Assembly (NCBI GenBank): GCA_017458745.1
Contig: JAFTAB010000172.1
Location: 1-34,904, forward strand
Direction of reading: 5' to 3'
Source of the DNA: Schwartzia sp. (in: firmicutes)
GTDB lineage: Bacteria > Bacillota > Negativicutes > Selenomonadales > Selenomonadaceae
Length of the DNA: 34,904 nucleotides
A program made the translations under genes and the position numbers. Below, piece after piece: positions 20,236 to 28,975 of this stretch; within the stretch, counting starts at the first letter, position 1, and each line of letters opens with the position of its first letter. Under the pieces are notes generated by a model. The model had not been told where the DNA came from and searched no databases. It saw nothing but the letters and a program-made list of their open reading frames with translations.

Positions 20236-21966
20236 TCACGGTAAGTACGAATCATTTAATTCAAATACCTGATCTGTTTTTCCACGCACTATTTCCTTTT
20301 CATAATCCAAATGATTAAAAATTCTTGGACGCGAGGCATCAAATTCATCATTTACAATGCTTCTTTTCGCGTCGTATTCCTCTGTCTTTATATCCGCTAT
20401 ATCGAGCATCGTATGGATCATATCATCAGTCATGTACGGTCGATTTACCGATGACATGATTTTTTCCCACTTATCGGGATATTTTTTCTTGAATGAATCC
20501 GATGCCCATATTATCATGGGTATCTCTATCATGTGACGATTGGGATTTTCCTCGATATGTCCCGATACGCTGCCCTCATCATAAACGGCCTCGCCATGGT
20601 CGGGAACGTAAAAAACGATGGCCTCTTTATCGACAAATCTGTCTATTATCGACTTCACAACATAATCATTGTAGAAAAGCGCATTGTCATATTCTGCCAC
20701 AACGGAACGAAATTGCTCCGACACATTCAAATGGATGTCCTCTCCCGTAAATTTATTGAAAATATACGGGTAACGATTATAGTAGAGGCCATGCCCGCCC
20801 ATGAGATGGAGCACATAGAAATTGCGATTCGTGTCGTCATTTTTCATAGCCTCATCAAGCAATGGGAATAGCTCCTCGTCAAGTATTCCCATGTCCTCAA
20901 TCGAATCGCGTATGCGCGTGAACTCGTGCATCTTGCTGTGATTGGCATAGACCTGTGCAACGCTCCCCCATGTGCCGGAGCTTTCCTGATTTGAAAGCCA
21001 ATGCGTAGAATAGCCGGCCGCATTCATTACGTCTATCAAATTACGGTGCTCATACCAAGGCTGCTCCGATTCGTGATTGCAAAATGTGAAAAGCTCGGAG
21101 AGCACTGCCACAGTCGTGGAATGTGGACTTATGACATCACGATATACGGCAATCTCTCCATTTTTTGCCATGTCATCAAGGTACGGCGTGTTATCAAGAT
21201 AATAACCATATAAGTGCATATGGTTTCTGTTTGTTGACTCGCCAAGAATAAAAACGATATTTTCTATTTTTGAATTATTTTCGGTAATTTTTACATCCGA
21301 GCTGACCATATTGGCAAGACGATGATAAGCCCTCATATTGTCAATTGCAATGCAGGTTGCATTCGTCATGCGCTGAATGGGGAGCATCTCCTCAATGACA
21401 AAATCTCCGAGCATGACTATTGTTTGTATTGCGCATAAAAAAGAGGCAATAAGCGCGACAAGGAAAGCAGGGCGCACGAGTTTATCCGGAAAACGAAATC
21501 TCTCCCATACTCTCTTTTTTGCAAAGATGATAATCCCCAAAAAAATAACGAATAATATTATTACCTCTCGAAATGTCACATACATTTTAAGAAACTCGAC
21601 AGCTTCCTTGGTGTTTGTCTCAAGAGTCGCATTGACAACGCCCGGCCCAATCAACGCACGGTAATTGAGCATTAAAAATATTTCAACCGAAAACGGTATC
21701 AGACAGACCGCAAAAGCGAATTTCTTTGCAATTTCAAATAATCGCGCCGGAAGAATGCGGGCGCATAAAAGCGTAAAAAGAGATACGAAGAAGAATACAG
21801 TCCCGCCATATTCAATGCATGAAATGAAATCCCTTTGGTGAATGACAGACCATGCAAGCGTGGCAAAATTTATGAAAAAAAAGAGCATGATAAAACCGCT
21901 GTTTTCTCTGAAGCATTTTATCATACGCTCTAAAAAATTTTTGTTATCTGAATTTGACTCTGACAA
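20236..21966 (-). CDS. phosphoethanolamine transferase, sulfatase-fold (EptA/CptA-like)
   Basis: This 576-residue inner-membrane enzyme has about five N-terminal transmembrane helices (residues 24-190) and a periplasmic alkaline-phosphatase-fold domain. The catalytic threonine is T245 in GESTNRNHMHLYGY. Metal-binding motifs follow at VPDHGEAVYDEG and the histidines of SGHIEENPNRHMIEIP. Such enzymes move phosphoethanolamine from phosphatidylethanolamine to lipid A, core sugars or other surface glycans, so the cell should have an outer membrane. The start is a TTG at 21966 with AGGAG 10 bases upstream. It ends the psd-pssA-glycosyltransferase-queD-queE run, which also makes its lipid donor. The acceptor is unknown. 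Confidence 0.87.
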   Translation of the reverse strand: MSESNSDNKNFLERMIKCFRENSGFIMLFFFINFATLAWSVIHQRDFISCIEYGGTVFFFVSLFTLLCARILPARLFEIAKKFAFAVCLIPFSVEIFLMLNYRALIGPGVVNATLETNTKEAVEFLKMYVTFREVIILFVIFLGIIIFAKKRVWERFRFPDKLVRPAFLVALIASFLCAIQTIVMLGDFVIEEMLPIQRMTNATCIAIDNMRAYHRLANMVSSDVKITENNSKIENIVFILGESTNRNHMHLYGYYLDNTPYLDDMAKNGEIAVYRDVISPHSTTVAVLSELFTFCNHESEQPWYEHRNLIDVMNAAGYSTHWLSNQESSGTWGSVAQVYANHSKMHEFTRIRDSIEDMGILDEELFPLLDEAMKNDDTNRNFYVLHLMGGHGLYYNRYPYIFNKFTGEDIHLNVSEQFRSVVAEYDNALFYNDYVVKSIIDRFVDKEAIVFYVPDHGEAVYDEGSVSGHIEENPNRHMIEIPMIIWASDSFKKKYPDKWEKIMSSVNRPYMTDDMIHTMLDIADIKTEEYDAKRSIVNDEFDASRPRIFNHLDYEKEIVRGKTDQVFELNDSYLP

Positions 21967-21979
21967 TTTAAGATAGCTC

Positions 21980-22729
21980 CTACAATAAATTCATCATCAC
22001 ATGCGTCTGCGGGATAATTCTCACATCGCGCAATGCGCTGAGAGCAATTTTTTGAGCCCCCATGATTTTTTTAGCCGATGGCTTGTTTGACATTCCTTTA
22101 GGCGTTACCGGCTGCAATATGAGCGGAATATTATTATCAATGCTTGCTATCAGCTCAAATGCTCTTCTCAATTCATCATCTTTAGTTTCATCAGCCACAA
22201 CAATTTTTACATATAAATCTTTTTCGCTTGCAATTCTCAGAAAATCTCTATGCAAATCCCACAGCTCACGATTCACTTCACTTGGAAGCTTTATATCCAT
22301 GCTTATAATGTCAACCATCGGGAGCAGCATTTTTAATTCTCTTGGCATTGTGCCATTTGTTTCAAGAAGAATCGGGGCATTGATGTTAGGCAAAAGCTTA
22401 AAAAGATAATCAGACTCCATAAGAGGCTCGCCGCCTGTTATGCTTGCCGCATGATGGGGCAACGCGAGCAACATGGAATTAATTTCATCGGCTAAAAAAT
22501 CGCAATCAACAGGATTATCATAAAATGAAAAATTTTGAGAGCCAATTACACTTTCGATTCGGCATCTTTCATGTGATCCTGCCTCATGCTCGGTGTCACA
22601 GTAATCGCATTTAAGATTGCAGCCCTCAAAGCGCACAAACAACTGACGATAGCCGACATATTTTCCCTCGCCTTGAATTGAGGAAAAAACCTCTATCACA
22701 TTCGCGCCTTTTACTGAATCGCGCATCAT
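21980..22729 (-). CDS. queE: 7-carboxy-7-deazaguanine synthase (radical SAM)
   Basis: This 249-residue protein converts carboxytetrahydropterin to 7-carboxy-7-deazaguanine on the way to preQ0 and queuosine. The N terminus has VFSSIQGEGKYVGYRQLFVR and the radical-SAM Cx3Cx2C motif CNLKCDYC for the 4Fe-4S cluster. SITGGEPL supplies the SAM-binding GGE motif. Its ATG overlaps the queD stop, so it is translationally coupled to queD, which makes its substrate. QueC and the later enzymes are not in this window. Confidence 0.94.
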   Translation of the reverse strand: MMRDSVKGANVIEVFSSIQGEGKYVGYRQLFVRFEGCNLKCDYCDTEHEAGSHERCRIESVIGSQNFSFYDNPVDCDFLADEINSMLLALPHHAASITGGEPLMESDYLFKLLPNINAPILLETNGTMPRELKMLLPMVDIISMDIKLPSEVNRELWDLHRDFLRIASEKDLYVKIVVADETKDDELRRAFELIASIDNNIPLILQPVTPKGMSNKPSAKKIMGAQKIALSALRDVRIIPQTHVMMNLL

Positions 22730-23106
22730 GCACCCTCACTGTAGCGCACGGCTGAATGTGAGGACTCCCAAACTCTCACGCTTGTCAAGGCAACGCGTTC
22801 ACCATCAAACACCATTGATTTCTTAATTGCATAATAAATATATTTGGCAATATTTTCTGCCGTCGGGTTTACCGTTTCAAACATTGGCAATTCATTAAGA
22901 TACTGATGGTCAAGAACGCTCAAAACATCCTTGAGTTTTTGACGTACCCCCTTGAAATCGACAAGCATCCCGAGCTCATCGAGATCCCTGCCCGACGCGT
23001 TTACCTCAACCCTCCACGTATGACCATGCAGCCTGTCGCATTTCCCGGGATACGAAACGACACGATGCGCTGCGTCAAATGTATCTTGAACCTCTATCTC
23101 AAACAT
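22726..23106 (-). CDS. queD: 6-carboxytetrahydropterin synthase
   Basis: This 126-residue protein has the zinc-histidine set of QueD: His in DAAHRV, then HGHTW; the catalytic Cys is in PGKCDRLHGH. The catalytic glutamate lies in the C-terminal VWESSHSAVRY. It makes carboxytetrahydropterin from dihydroneopterin triphosphate. A TTG one codon earlier (23109) is possible, but ATG 23106 is better spaced from GAGGTG. It lies 18 bases after the glycosyltransferase gene and overlaps queE, so queuosine-precursor synthesis is embedded in an envelope operon. Confidence 0.94.
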   Translation of the reverse strand: MFEIEVQDTFDAAHRVVSYPGKCDRLHGHTWRVEVNASGRDLDELGMLVDFKGVRQKLKDVLSVLDHQYLNELPMFETVNPTAENIAKYIYYAIKKSMVFDGERVALTSVRVWESSHSAVRYSEGA

Positions 23107-23124
23107 CAAAACACCTCAAAAAAA

Positions 23125-24366
23125 CTATTCCTTTTCATCTTTTATGAACTCGTTGTACGTCATAGCCCTGGTATGCTGCGTATGGCTCCATTCATGCTCA
23201 TTGCGGTGCAAAAAGCCAAGAAAAACAATAGGAATCCATGAATATATAAACACGGGATATAAAATCAGATACAGCCAAGCCTTTGGCTTCGCATGAACTT
23301 TCAAAAGTATTGCCATCGGAAGAACATACTGGACGACCATAATAAATGTCATCAGCTCTGACGGCATAAAATTATAAATGTTCGTATAGAATGGCGGAAA
23401 AGCTAGCTGAACATAGCTGATAATGACAAAAAAAGTTGATACAAGCAAAAAGTGCGGCTGAAAAAGATGCAGGCAACCATCCAGAATGCGAATATCACGC
23501 TGCTTGAAGCCCTCACAAATCATCTTGGGGATAAATCTTCGAGCTACATCAAACTGCCCCTGCGCCCATCTTTGACGCTGATGCCATGACTGCATGAAGG
23601 TAAGAGGTTTCTCGTCGTAAACGATAGCATCCTGGGCCCAGGTCGTCTTTATGCCCTCACACAAAGACTTCATTGTAAACTCCATGTCCTCGGTAAGGCA
23701 AGTCGCGCCCCAGCCATGACGTTTCAAAACATCGTAGGCAATGCACATCCCTGTTCCGCCAAGAACAGACGAAAGACCAATATTCGTCTTTGCAAGATGC
23801 CAAACATGATCCATTACCCAAAAAGCAATGGCGAAAGTCCCTGATATCCATGTATCATAGGGATTCTTGGCATCAAGATACCCCTGTATCACTTTATCGC
23901 CCTTGAGCAGGCGATTATTCATTTCCAGCAAAAATTTTGGATGCACAAGATTGTCAGCATCGAACACGACTATGCCATCGTACTTCTTATCCATTTCAAA
24001 CAGCCTGTTAAACATCCATTCGAGCGCGAACCCTTTGCCCTTTTCGGTATCATTGAACCGCTCGCATACGATGACACCAGCATTTCGCGAAATCTCAGCC
24101 GTATTATCATTGCAATTATCGGCAATCACAAAAATATCGTATAATTCATCAGGATAATCGAGTGTTTTTAAGTTTTCAAGCAGCTGACCGATAACGGCAC
24201 TTTCATTATGAGCCGCAACGATAACGGCAAAAGTGCTTTCGGGTGTCATGATTTTATCTTCACTGCGCCGCCAAAAACCAAAGAAACCAATGATAAAATA
24301 ATAAACAGTGAAAAGCAAAATTAAAGATTGAAGTGGAACCATCAATATGTCAAACGGGTGACTCAT
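23125..24366 (-). CDS. membrane family-2 glycosyltransferase
   Basis: This 413-residue protein is built like processive or lipid-modifying GT2 enzymes. It has one N-terminal membrane helix (about 8-30), a cytosolic GT-A domain opening VIVAAHNESAVIGQLLENL, and three to four C-terminal helices. Catalytic landmarks are VFDADN (DxD), LTEDMEF and QRQRWAQG (Q/RxxRW). It probably adds a hexose or related sugar to a lipid or growing glycan; the substrate is not readable. ATG 24366 has AGGAGG 10 bases upstream. It sits 18 bases after pssA in the same operon as psd and the phosphoethanolamine transferase, so envelope assembly is likely. Confidence 0.87.
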   Translation of the reverse strand: MSHPFDILMVPLQSLILLFTVYYFIIGFFGFWRRSEDKIMTPESTFAVIVAAHNESAVIGQLLENLKTLDYPDELYDIFVIADNCNDNTAEISRNAGVIVCERFNDTEKGKGFALEWMFNRLFEMDKKYDGIVVFDADNLVHPKFLLEMNNRLLKGDKVIQGYLDAKNPYDTWISGTFAIAFWVMDHVWHLAKTNIGLSSVLGGTGMCIAYDVLKRHGWGATCLTEDMEFTMKSLCEGIKTTWAQDAIVYDEKPLTFMQSWHQRQRWAQGQFDVARRFIPKMICEGFKQRDIRILDGCLHLFQPHFLLVSTFFVIISYVQLAFPPFYTNIYNFMPSELMTFIMVVQYVLPMAILLKVHAKPKAWLYLILYPVFIYSWIPIVFLGFLHRNEHEWSHTQHTRAMTYNEFIKDEKE

Positions 24367-24384
24367 GAAAAATGTTCCTCCTGA

Positions 24385-25089
24385 TTAATTATCGCCGAAT
24401 ATACGCGCAAAAACGGAATTGACAATTCCGAATGTCGCATAAGTGGCAAATATTCCAAACAGCACCGAAAAATGAATCGCGTCTTTTCCAAGATATAATA
24501 TGACGGCAAACATGACCGCCGCAAAAATTTTGGATGCCATATAAATTTTCTCGCCCTTGCCTTTGAAATCCGGATAATGAACTGTGCTCACCATCAAAAA
24601 CGCGACAACAGCCATTATGACAGGATATATTATACCGAGCGAATGAGGATCAAAACCTATCGCCTGCATCAAAAGCGTTGACGTGGACACGAAGCACCCT
24701 CCGGCGGGAATGGCCAGTCCCATGAAATAGCCATGAACCACGCTGGCATTTACATTAAATCTGGCGAGCCTCCACATACCGCAAAGCGCAAAGCAAATCG
24801 CAACAGCCCATCCAATATACCCGAAAGCTTCAAGGCAAAAAACGTAAGCCAATATCCCCGGAGCGACCCCGAAAGAGACAAGGTCGCACAACGAATCCAT
24901 CTCTTTCCCCATCTCGCTCGACACGCCAAAAAACCTAGCTGCCCTGCCATCAAGGCCATCGGCTACAAGAGCCGCCAAAATAAAGACAGAGCCCATGAAC
25001 AGATTACCTTGAATAGTCGATAAAATTGAGCATACGCCAAAAAGAAGATTTGACGATGTCAAAGCATTTGGAATAATTGACCTATACAT
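24385..25089 (-). CDS. pssA: CDP-diacylglycerol-serine O-phosphatidyltransferase
   Basis: This 234-residue membrane enzyme joins serine to CDP-diacylglycerol, giving phosphatidylserine. The CDP-alcohol phosphotransferase motif DGx2ARx8Gx3Dx3D is seen in DGLDGRAARFFGVSSEMGKE with following D and D residues; about six hydrophobic helices follow. It overlaps the end of psd by 8 bases, and GGAGG gives a well-spaced start. Together with psd it supplies phosphatidylethanolamine. The product is the donor lipid for the phosphoethanolamine transferase encoded downstream. Confidence 0.94.
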   Translation of the reverse strand: MYRSIIPNALTSSNLLFGVCSILSTIQGNLFMGSVFILAALVADGLDGRAARFFGVSSEMGKEMDSLCDLVSFGVAPGILAYVFCLEAFGYIGWAVAICFALCGMWRLARFNVNASVVHGYFMGLAIPAGGCFVSTSTLLMQAIGFDPHSLGIIYPVIMAVVAFLMVSTVHYPDFKGKGEKIYMASKIFAAVMFAVILYLGKDAIHFSVLFGIFATYATFGIVNSVFARIFGDN

Positions 25090-25711
25090 CTCTTATCCTC
25101 CCGATAATCGTCTCCCCGCCTATGACTTTGTCGCCTTTTTTTACAAGCACGTCCACTCGCTGAGGCATGACAATCTCCGTGCAGGAACCGAATTTTATCA
25201 GTCCATATCGTTCACCCTTTTCAAGCACATCATCAATCGTCACCCACGATATGATTCTCCTTGCAAGAATACCGGCAATCTGTGTCACGGTCACTCTCAT
25301 TTTGTCATTCTCAATGCCTATCATATGACGCTCATTTTCAAAACCGACCTCGTCTTTATACGCAGGCCTGAATCTGCCGCATATATATGACTGAATTTTA
25401 ATGATTCCCTTCATTGGGCTCCTATTGATATGAACATCAAAAATCGACAAAAAAATAACGACTTTATTTGATGGCTCACCGACAAAATCATCGTCCGCAA
25501 CCGGCACCACTTCCATTACTTTTCCGTCAGCAGGAGAGACGATAACATTTTCATCGTCGGGAATTTCTCTCTCCGGATCACGAAAAAAGTAAGCAAAATA
25601 TAGCATAAGCACAACAGGAACAATCGCCCAATATGGATCTACCACAAGACCGATAAAAACAGCCACACCAAGTGCCGCCAATATAAAAGGATAGCCATCC
25701 TTCAAAATCAT
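25082..25711 (-). CDS. psd: phosphatidylserine decarboxylase, short type
   Basis: This 209-residue proenzyme decarboxylates phosphatidylserine to phosphatidylethanolamine. A single N-terminal hydrophobic region (PFILAALGVAVFIGLV and the next span) anchors it. The core contains VSPADGKV, FLSIFDVHINRSP and the self-cleaving site GS in IKFGSCTEIV, whose serine becomes the pyruvoyl group. Starting at ATG 25711 gives the usual length for the short family; the longer frame from 25765 runs over the promoter. It is the first gene of the lipid/envelope operon, with a promoter at 25752-25780. Confidence 0.94.
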   Translation of the reverse strand: MILKDGYPFILAALGVAVFIGLVVDPYWAIVPVVLMLYFAYFFRDPEREIPDDENVIVSPADGKVMEVVPVADDDFVGEPSNKVVIFLSIFDVHINRSPMKGIIKIQSYICGRFRPAYKDEVGFENERHMIGIENDKMRVTVTQIAGILARRIISWVTIDDVLEKGERYGLIKFGSCTEIVMPQRVDVLVKKGDKVIGGETIIGRIRDV

Positions 25712-25751
25712 CAGTTTCGCTTCCTCACAATAATAAACTAAAACCTTTATA

Positions 25752-25780
25752 ATTATAGACCGCAAGGCTTTCTTTGTCTA
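25752..25780 (-). promoter_or_regulatory. sigma-A promoter of the psd-pssA-GT-queD-queE-transferase operon
   Basis: On the minus strand, TAGACA (25780-25775) and a perfect TATAAT (25757-25752) are separated by 17 bases. The predicted start near 25745 gives a leader of about 35 bases. It lies in the 83-base gap after ribF, so the lipid operon can be expressed independently of the rimP-ribF block. Confidence 0.75.
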
Positions 25781-25794
25781 CATCATTTAGAACA

Positions 25795-26739
25795 TCATTC
25801 AGGCATTGATTCATGGAGTGATTTGAGAATCCTGCAAGTCGCCAATTCATCTCGTTTGAGCTGACCAACAAGTTCATCAATGGAAGAAAATCTTACTTCA
25901 TGACGTAAAAGTTTAATAAAAGATACCTTTATAGTCCTGCCATAAAGATTTCCTTCATAATCTAAAAGATGCACCTCTAATCTTCTGGCAGCATTGCCAA
26001 ATGTCGGATTAGTACCGATATTAGCCATGCCGGCATAGCATTTGCCATCTGCAAAAACCTTTGACGCATAAGCGCCGTCAACCGGAATAGCCTTTTTATC
26101 ATCAAGATTAATATTCGCAGTCGGATAACCTATGGCGCGCCCTCTTTCGTCGCCATGGGACACAACTCCGGTGATTGAATAACCGCGCCCGAGGCAGTGA
26201 TTAACTTCCTCGATATTTCCTTCAAGCAGTGCTTTCCGTATCCTCGTCGAGGATACCATTTCCCCATCAAAGGAAACAGGTTCACATACGATTACTTTAA
26301 TGCCATATTTTTCTCCTATATTGCAAATCAATTCCGGCGTTCCCTTGCCATTATTTCCAAATGAATAATTCGGGCCGACCACTATGAACGACGGTGAAAA
26401 ACAATCATGAACGCGCTTGACAAAATCGTCAGGTTCAATCTTCATCAGGTCATGGTCAAATGCAGTCTCCAGCAAGTATTCCACGCCAAAATTTTCAAAC
26501 AGCTCATGTCGTTCGGAAATGTCGTTTATCAGCAACGGGCTAATATCGGGATTGATGATTGATAAAGGATGATTGCTGAAGGTCATGACAGCTAAAGGCA
26601 GATTATATTTATTCGCCAAAGATTTAGCTGTCATTATAACTTTCTGATGCCCGATGTGCAGGCCATCAAACATTCCAAGCGCAATAACAGAGTGGCAAAA
26701 ACAGCCGGGGATGTCATCAAATGTATTCCAAACGATCAT
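25795..26739 (-). CDS. ribF: bifunctional riboflavin kinase/FAD synthetase
   Basis: This 314-residue protein converts riboflavin to FMN and then FAD. The N-terminal adenylyltransferase half has GMFDGLHIGHQKVI and STRIRKALLEG. The C-terminal flavokinase half has GYPTANI and LEVHLLDYEGNLYG. ATG 26739 gives the normal family length; the frame extending to 26811 would overlap truB with no better SD. It is the last gene of the rimP-to-ribF translation block, the usual truB-ribF neighbourhood. Confidence 0.95.
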   Translation of the reverse strand: MIVWNTFDDIPGCFCHSVIALGMFDGLHIGHQKVIMTAKSLANKYNLPLAVMTFSNHPLSIINPDISPLLINDISERHELFENFGVEYLLETAFDHDLMKIEPDDFVKRVHDCFSPSFIVVGPNYSFGNNGKGTPELICNIGEKYGIKVIVCEPVSFDGEMVSSTRIRKALLEGNIEEVNHCLGRGYSITGVVSHGDERGRAIGYPTANINLDDKKAIPVDGAYASKVFADGKCYAGMANIGTNPTFGNAARRLEVHLLDYEGNLYGRTIKVSFIKLLRHEVRFSSIDELVGQLKRDELATCRILKSLHESMPE

Positions 26740-26761
26740 CGTCTTACCGCCTGCCTCCAGA

Positions 26762-27646
26762 CTAATCCCCCTGATAATATATTTTATCAGGGAAAATCGA
26801 CTTTGAATCAATATCGAAATGACCTATTCCAATAAGATGATTATTCGTTGAGAAAACAGCGATATTATTTCTTAAAGGCGTATCAATAAATTCATCATGT
26901 GTCGGAAGTCCGTTTATAAACGGCTTTATCCTTTCATCCGCAATAACGTAACGTGACAGATGCGATAAACAATCCTCCGGCAATAATATTAATTCTTCTC
27001 GCTTTTCAAGTATTTCCTCTAATGTCGCTGCCTCTTCAACGCAAAACGCCCCCACCCTCGTGCGAAGAAGAAACGTCATCGTGGATGGGATATTAAGTTT
27101 TGCCCCTATGTCACGGCAAATCGACCTGATATATGTGCCCTTGGAGCAATCAACATCAATCAAAATCGAATCATTGCTCACATCAAGGATTTCAATATGA
27201 TAAATTGTCACCTCGCGCATGGGCATATCTATTTCTATATTTTTTCTCGCCAGGTCATAGGCATGATGTCCATTAATCTTTATTGCGGAAAATTTTGGCG
27301 GAGCTTGAAGAATGTTCCCGGATAAATTATTCATCAGCTCGGTCAGCCTTTCATTGGATGGCATTGACCATTCACAAGGCGAGGAAATGACTTTTCCAAG
27401 ATCGTCGCCTGTATCTGTCTCTTCACCAAATCTAAGCCAAGCGCGATATGATTTATCAACGGAATCAAAATACTGCACTAGCCTCGTCGCCCTGCCTACG
27501 GCAATAGGCAGGACACCGGAAGCGGCCGGGTCGAGCGTGCCAAGATGACCCACTTTTTTTGTGTTAAATGTTTTGCGAATAAACGAAACAACATCATGCG
27601 ATGTCATGCCCGCAGGTTTTAAAACATTTATGAAGCCATCTTTCAT
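26762..27646 (-). CDS. truB: tRNA pseudouridine-55 synthase
   Basis: This 294-residue enzyme converts U55 of the tRNA T-loop to pseudouridine. The catalytic aspartate lies in VGHLGTLDPAASGVLPIAVG. Other landmarks are the opening GFINVLKPAGMTSHDVV, KSYRAWLRFGEETDTGD and CSKGTYIRSICRDIG. Its ATG overlaps the stop of the DHH phosphoesterase gene as ATGA (27643-27646), indicating coupled translation. Confidence 0.96.
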   Translation of the reverse strand: MKDGFINVLKPAGMTSHDVVSFIRKTFNTKKVGHLGTLDPAASGVLPIAVGRATRLVQYFDSVDKSYRAWLRFGEETDTGDDLGKVISSPCEWSMPSNERLTELMNNLSGNILQAPPKFSAIKINGHHAYDLARKNIEIDMPMREVTIYHIEILDVSNDSILIDVDCSKGTYIRSICRDIGAKLNIPSTMTFLLRTRVGAFCVEEAATLEEILEKREELILLPEDCLSHLSRYVIADERIKPFINGLPTHDEFIDTPLRNNIAVFSTNNHLIGIGHFDIDSKSIFPDKIYYQGD

Positions 27647-28590
27647 TTATTTTCTTCCAAAGCCGATACCAAAGAGTCTAAAAGCATTTTTTTTGCCTCT
27701 TCAAGCGGCATATTCAGCGTGCAGCCTGCTGCCCTGATATGACCACCGCCTCCAAATTTCATCGCGATTTTGCTCACATCAAATCCCTTTGACCTTATGC
27801 TGGCGCGACAAACATTTGGCGATATGCCCTTTATCATCACGGCCACATCGACGCCCTCAATCACGCGAATAAGGTCAATAAACCCCTCTGTCGATTCGAT
27901 TTTTGATGACAATTCATAGTCGAGAAATATCCCGGCGATTCTTCCGTTTGCTGCCATGGTAAGAGTTTTCAGTGCCTCGATTTCTCCCTCTACAACAGAA
28001 AGAGGCTTTTGCTCCAGTGCCTCCGAAACCTCATTAGGCTTGACACCGCAATCAATGAGACGCGCCGCCGCCATCATTGTATAGGATCTCGTATTTGAGA
28101 ATTTGAAAAATCCCGTGTCCGTGGCAAGACCTGTGTAAAGGGGCAAAGCCACCGAAAGAGGAATTTTGGCTTTCACATAATCAATTATCTCAAACACCAT
28201 TTCCGCTGTCGCGGCACGCTTCTCAATGTAAACGTAATCTGCCTTTCCGTCATTTGATATGTGATGGTCGATATTCAGCGTCTTTTTTCCAATGATTAAA
28301 TCAGAAACAGCGCCTATGCGTCCCATATCAGTATCGAGAATGACAGCAAGATCAGCGTCGAATCGCTCATCATCGAGACGCTTTATCAAGTCATAGCCCG
28401 GCAAAAACGAAAGATTTCGTGGCAGCTTATCATCAATGTATATCCGCACTTCTTTTCCTTTGCTCATGAGAAATGCGCCAAGCCCCAGCGAGGAGCCTAC
28501 GGCATCTCCGTCGGGATTGATATGCGCGGTGATGATGATTTTTTGTGCTTTTTCGAGGAGCCCTGCCGTCTCGTCAAGAGAAATTTTCAT
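27643..28590 (-). CDS. nrnA: DHH-family nanoRNase/pAp phosphatase
   Basis: This 315-residue protein degrades very short RNA oligomers and 3'-phosphoadenosine phosphate. The DHH motifs are HINPDGDAVGSSLGLG, DTDMGRIG and LNIDHHISN; the DHHA1 half ends with KFGGGGHIRAAGC. ATG 28590 has GGAG 7 bases upstream and gives the family length; the longer frame from 28644 lies within rbfA. The gene overlaps rbfA by 17 bases. The nusA-infB-rbfA-nrnA-truB order is common in Firmicutes. Confidence 0.95.
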   Translation of the reverse strand: MKISLDETAGLLEKAQKIIITAHINPDGDAVGSSLGLGAFLMSKGKEVRIYIDDKLPRNLSFLPGYDLIKRLDDERFDADLAVILDTDMGRIGAVSDLIIGKKTLNIDHHISNDGKADYVYIEKRAATAEMVFEIIDYVKAKIPLSVALPLYTGLATDTGFFKFSNTRSYTMMAAARLIDCGVKPNEVSEALEQKPLSVVEGEIEALKTLTMAANGRIAGIFLDYELSSKIESTEGFIDLIRVIEGVDVAVMIKGISPNVCRASIRSKGFDVSKIAMKFGGGGHIRAAGCTLNMPLEEAKKMLLDSLVSALEENK

Positions 28591-28969
28591 TTTTCGTCTC
28601 CGATTCCGCATCAGTGGAATAACTCTTTTCAGTTTCAACTTCATCTAAAAGCTTTTGAATATGCAGACTGTAGTCGAGCGTCTCGTCAATCTCAAATGAG
28701 ATTTCGGGTGTATAGCGCAGCCTCACAGCTTTTCCAATTTCACGGCGAATAAAGCCTATGGAGCTTTTGAGTCCCTCCATGCATTCCTTTTTTCTGGCCT
28801 CGTCCCCCATTATGCTAATAAAAATAATTGCATTCTTGAGGTCACTCGTCATCTTTATGTCCGTGACAGTAACAAAGCCAATGCGAGGATCTTTTATCCC
28901 GTTGAGAAGTAGTTTGCTGATTTCCTGTTTTATCAGTTCTTCTACTTTTTCCTTGCGTTGTTTTCCCAT
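28574..28969 (-). CDS. rbfA: 30S ribosome-binding factor A
   Basis: This 131-residue protein assists late maturation of the 30S subunit around the 5' end of 16S rRNA. Family features are RKEKVEELIKQEISKLLLNG, IKDPRIGFVTVTDIKMTSDL and LRYTPEISFEIDETLDYSL. It starts 6 bases after infB ends and overlaps nrnA, fitting one transcript. A short acidic/polar tail after about residue 110 is not conserved. Confidence 0.95.
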   Translation of the reverse strand: MGKQRKEKVEELIKQEISKLLLNGIKDPRIGFVTVTDIKMTSDLKNAIIFISIMGDEARKKECMEGLKSSIGFIRREIGKAVRLRYTPEISFEIDETLDYSLHIQKLLDEVETEKSYSTDAESETKNENFS

Positions 28970-28975
28970 ATGGGC

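Noticed and set aside
22726-23124. possible preQ1 riboswitch before queD
   Set aside because: Only 18 bases separate queD from the preceding gene, too short for the aptamer.
25712-26761. possible FMN riboswitch near ribF
   Set aside because: ribF starts within the truB-linked operon with no room for the large aptamer, and the gap after ribF shows only a promoter.
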